A stretch of 64,000 bases of DNA. Origin: Telluria aromaticivorans (GTDB taxonomy: Bacteria; Pseudomonadota; Gammaproteobacteria; Burkholderiales; Burkholderiaceae_D). The stretch covers positions 299,266 through 363,265 of the forward strand of contig NZ_JABAIV010000005.1 of NCBI RefSeq assembly GCF_013003915.1, written 5' to 3'. The notes under the pieces were generated by a model. The model had not been told where the DNA came from and did not search any database. It saw only the letters and a list, made by a program, of their open reading frames with translations. A program made the position numbers and the translations under genes. The stretch's first letter is position 1; each line of letters begins with the position of its first letter. Below, piece by piece: positions 62,110 through 64,000 of the stretch.

Positions 62110-62955
62110 ATGAAAAAGCTTTTCGTCCTGGTCCTGGCCGTCTATGGCAGCGCTGCAAGCGCGCAGACGCCGACCACCAACCCGATGCCCGATGGCAGCC
62201 GCGACATGTATGCGGGGCTGGGCGCCGTCTCGGCGCCGCGGTACGAGGGGGCGGACAACAGGAAGACTTCCGCATTGCCGGTGCTGCAGGTGCAGTGGAG
62301 CAGCGGCGCCTTCATCTCCGGCATGAACGCCGGCGTCCATTTGTCCGGCGATCCAACCATCGAGTACGGCCCGCTGGCGGGGCTCCATCCGCGCCGCAGC
62401 GAGTCCGGCACGGGCGGGCGCATCGGCGACGCCCTGGGCGCGACCCTGGGACCGGTGACGACCCGCGAGCGCCTGGCCGGCGTCAACCGGCTGGCCGGCA
62501 TGGAGGAGGTCAAGCTGCGTCTCGAAGTGGGCGGCTTCTTCAATTATTACGTGGCGCCTGAATGGCGCCTGACCAGCAGCATCCTGGCAGGTTCCGGCAA
62601 CGACAGCGACGGCGTGCGCGCCCAGGTCGGCGTCCAGCGCCTGGCGCTGCAGGTCGCGCCGCATCATGCGGTGTCGCTGTCGGCCGGCGCCACTTTTGTC
62701 AACGCCGCCTACAACCGCGCGTATTTCGGCGTCAACCCGTCCGAAGCGGCCAGGAGCGGCAACCTGGAATACCGCCCGCAGGGCGGCCTGAAGGATGTCT
62801 ACGTGGGCGCGCGCTGGAACTGGACCGTGTCGCCGTCCTGGATCGTGACCTCCAGCGTGCAGGCGACCCGCCTGGCGGGCGATGCACGCCACAGCCCGCT
62901 CGTCGAGCGGCCCACCAACCTGACGGTTTCGACCGCACTGGCCTACCGGTTCTGA
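62110..62955 (+). CDS. MipA/OmpV family outer-membrane protein
   Basis: A 281-residue beta-barrel protein. The signal peptide ends at ASA-QTPTT (residue 19). The family pattern AGLGAVSAPRYEGADNRKTS is followed by repeated amphipathic strands and a C-terminal phenylalanine (VSTALAYRF). MipA was described as a scaffold between murein hydrolases and synthases in E. coli, while other members act in outer-membrane permeability. The stop overlaps the next gene start (TGATG), so the two are coupled. Confidence 0.88.
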   Translation: MKKLFVLVLAVYGSAASAQTPTTNPMPDGSRDMYAGLGAVSAPRYEGADNRKTSALPVLQVQWSSGAFISGMNAGVHLSGDPTIEYGPLAGLHPRRSESGTGGRIGDALGATLGPVTTRERLAGVNRLAGMEEVKLRLEVGGFFNYYVAPEWRLTSSILAGSGNDSDGVRAQVGVQRLALQVAPHHAVSLSAGATFVNAAYNRAYFGVNPSEAARSGNLEYRPQGGLKDVYVGARWNWTVSPSWIVTSSVQATRLAGDARHSPLVERPTNLTVSTALAYRF

Positions 62956-63656
62956 TGATGCGCCTCGCCCACGCCACTGCAAGCGTCTGCCTCCTGTCCA
63001 CGGCCTCCCTGGCCCTGGCGCAGGGGCAGCCGCACGCGCTGGAATGGGCAAGCTACCGCGACGCCTACCGCGCCATGGTGGTGTTCGAAAAATACGGCGG
63101 CGCCAAGAACCTGCTCAACAATCACCTGCAACTGGTGCCGCGCGAGAAGGGCGTGCTCGGCGACGGCGTGCAGCTTGGCTTGAGGGGCAAGACCGTGCAG
63201 ACCAGCCTCGCGCTCGATGCGCTCGGACGCGCCGTGCTGCCGCTGGTGAAGGCCGCGTACGACGAGAACGCGGTGCTGGCGCCGAACCGCCGGCTGGGCG
63301 GCGGCTTCGCCCTGCGCTCGCGCGTTTCGATCGCGCCGCAGCTGGACAACACCTACGACACGACCGGCCTGCGCGCCGCCTGCGAACAGGCGCTTGCCTT
63401 TGCGCGCCACATCGACGCCACCGCGCGCTCGCGCCAGTGCGTGGGCGTGCGCATGGTGTTCCCGAAGAAGAGCGGGGACGTGTCGGTGAAGCTGCGCCGC
63501 GCGGATGGCGAGCAGCCATTGCAGCTGGTGGTGGGGCCGGCGTTTGCGGGGGATATCGATACCGATTTTCCGGCGGCGACTTACCGGTTCGCGGGGGAGA
63601 GCGCGCAGCTGGTGACGTATAGCGCGCCGCTGGCGATTGTGCCCTTGTTCGAGTAG
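62955..63656 (+). CDS. Secreted protein of unknown function coupled to MipA-like gene
   Basis: A 233-residue exported protein with a signal peptide (SVCLLSTASLALA-QGQPH, about residue 22). The mature part is soluble, with two cysteines (RAACEQALAFAR, RQCVGVRMVFP) in position for one disulfide and the stretch YRDAYRAMVVFEKYGGAKNL near its start. I recognise no family. ATG 62955 overlaps the MipA stop by one base; the longer open frame upstream is a shadow of the MipA gene. Coupling suggests an envelope partner. Confidence 0.78.
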   Translation: MMRLAHATASVCLLSTASLALAQGQPHALEWASYRDAYRAMVVFEKYGGAKNLLNNHLQLVPREKGVLGDGVQLGLRGKTVQTSLALDALGRAVLPLVKAAYDENAVLAPNRRLGGGFALRSRVSIAPQLDNTYDTTGLRAACEQALAFARHIDATARSRQCVGVRMVFPKKSGDVSVKLRRADGEQPLQLVVGPAFAGDIDTDFPAATYRFAGESAQLVTYSAPLAIVPLFE

Positions 63657-63685
63657 GGCCGGGCTCTGGGCGCTGCCCCCGCATC

Positions 63686-63791
63686 GTAGGGTGGGCAGAT
63701 TCTGCCCACGCGATCAACGAACGGTGGCCAAATCGCGGCGCGACAATTCATACGTGACTTGAACGCGTGGGCAGGAAACCTGCCCACGCTG
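63686..63791. repeat. REP doublet (copy 3, diverged)
   Basis: A GTAGGGTGGGCAG hairpin and a mirrored GTGGGCAGGAAACCTGCCCAC hairpin, with a GAACGCG border. It is about 106 bp, same design as 23030 and 50422. Its right end is altered where the next element begins. Confidence 0.7.
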
Positions 63792-63849
63792 TAACAGCAA
63801 AGTAGAAATGTCCGCTTTTAGCAAAGTTAAAATGTCCGTTTTCCAAAAG
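63792..63849. mobile_element. Candidate insertion sequence end with duplicated terminal repeat
   Basis: Two imperfect 23-bp repeats in a row, AGCAAAGTAGAAATGTCCGC and AGCAAAGTTAAAATGTCCGT plus flanking T residues, next to the end of a minus-strand reading frame. Multiple short repeats inside the termini are typical of IS21-type elements. The rest would lie beyond base 64000. Confidence 0.45.
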
Positions 63850-64000
63850 TCACACTCGCTTTTGAGCGGATGCTTTTTTCGCTGCCGTGGTGCCCTGCGT
63901 GATGATGGCGGCTGGTAAATCGACGCGATAGGGGCGGGCACGTTGTCTCTTGTCGAGCGTCGCGTGCAGCGATTTTGGATCAGTATCGGTAATGCTCGTT
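63850..64000 (-). CDS. C-terminal fragment of a protein running off the window
   Basis: An open minus-strand frame of 50 codons ends at TGA 63852-63850 and has no stop up to the window edge. The end reads RPYRVDLPAAIITQG then TTAAKKASAQKRV. No family is recognised. Its position beside duplicated terminal repeats suggests it belongs to an insertion sequence. Confidence 0.4.
   Translation of the reverse strand, partial: TSITDTDPKSLHATLDKRQRARPYRVDLPAAIITQGTTAAKKASAQKRV

Overview
The window reads as one contiguous chromosomal segment of a GC-rich betaproteobacterium, most likely Oxalobacteraceae in the Massilia/Telluria neighbourhood. The basis is the conserved gene order gph-ubiG-ompA / gyrA-serC-pheA-hisC-tyrA-aroA-cmk-rpsA-ihfB-lapA-lapB-rfaE1-cysM, a one-piece tmRNA with tag ANDNSYALAA, and strong GC3 bias that produces long antisense shadow ORFs. 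The genus is inference; the family-level placement is firmer.

Layout. 1-7.2 kb: a truncated methyltransferase, two CsbD-like stress proteins flanking an AI-2E-type permease, a PHB-depolymerase-like esterase, a secreted dipeptidyl peptidase IV and a MATE exporter. 7.3-10.1 kb: an isolated type VI secretion baseplate pair, tssF-tssG. 10.2-14 kb: the main accessory patch. It holds a PfpI/DJ-1 protein, then a minus-strand, AT-richer cassette of PAAR protein, alpha/beta-hydrolase-like effector and membrane immunity candidate, joined by ATGA overlaps, with a frameshifted second immunity copy. It ends at ssrA, whose 3' end is repeated with a period of exactly 201 bp. 14-18.4 kb: methyltransferase, glycine-zipper protein, gph, ubiG, ompA.

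18.6-38.5 kb: core genes. gyrA is followed by serine and aromatic amino acid synthesis (serC, pheA, hisC, tyrA, aroA), then cmk, rpsA, ihfB, the LPS regulators lapA/lapB, the heptose kinase rfaE1, a ComEA-like protein, a chemoreceptor, an M28 peptidase and cysM. 38.6-45.8 kb: a small helix-turn-helix protein, an orphan CsoR-like palindrome, mltB, the MoxR-DUF58-transglutaminase operon and an HDAC-like hydrolase. 46-49.2 kb: two tandem secreted hydrolase-like paralogues (291 aa each, both GTG starts) and an overlapping membrane-anchored partner; this is the least explained coding cassette in the window.

49.4-64 kb: GTPase YlqF, a membrane protein coupled to an M1 peptidase, a cobalamin riboswitch controlling btuB-btuF, dsbA with a coupled membrane protein, an orphan sensor kinase with an LptA-like partner, a lipoprotein with a PrcB-like domain behind a candidate attenuator, a MipA/OmpV pair, and what looks like the end of an insertion sequence at the right edge. 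Two families of small dispersed inverted repeats sit in many intergenic gaps. One is a 110-bp doublet.
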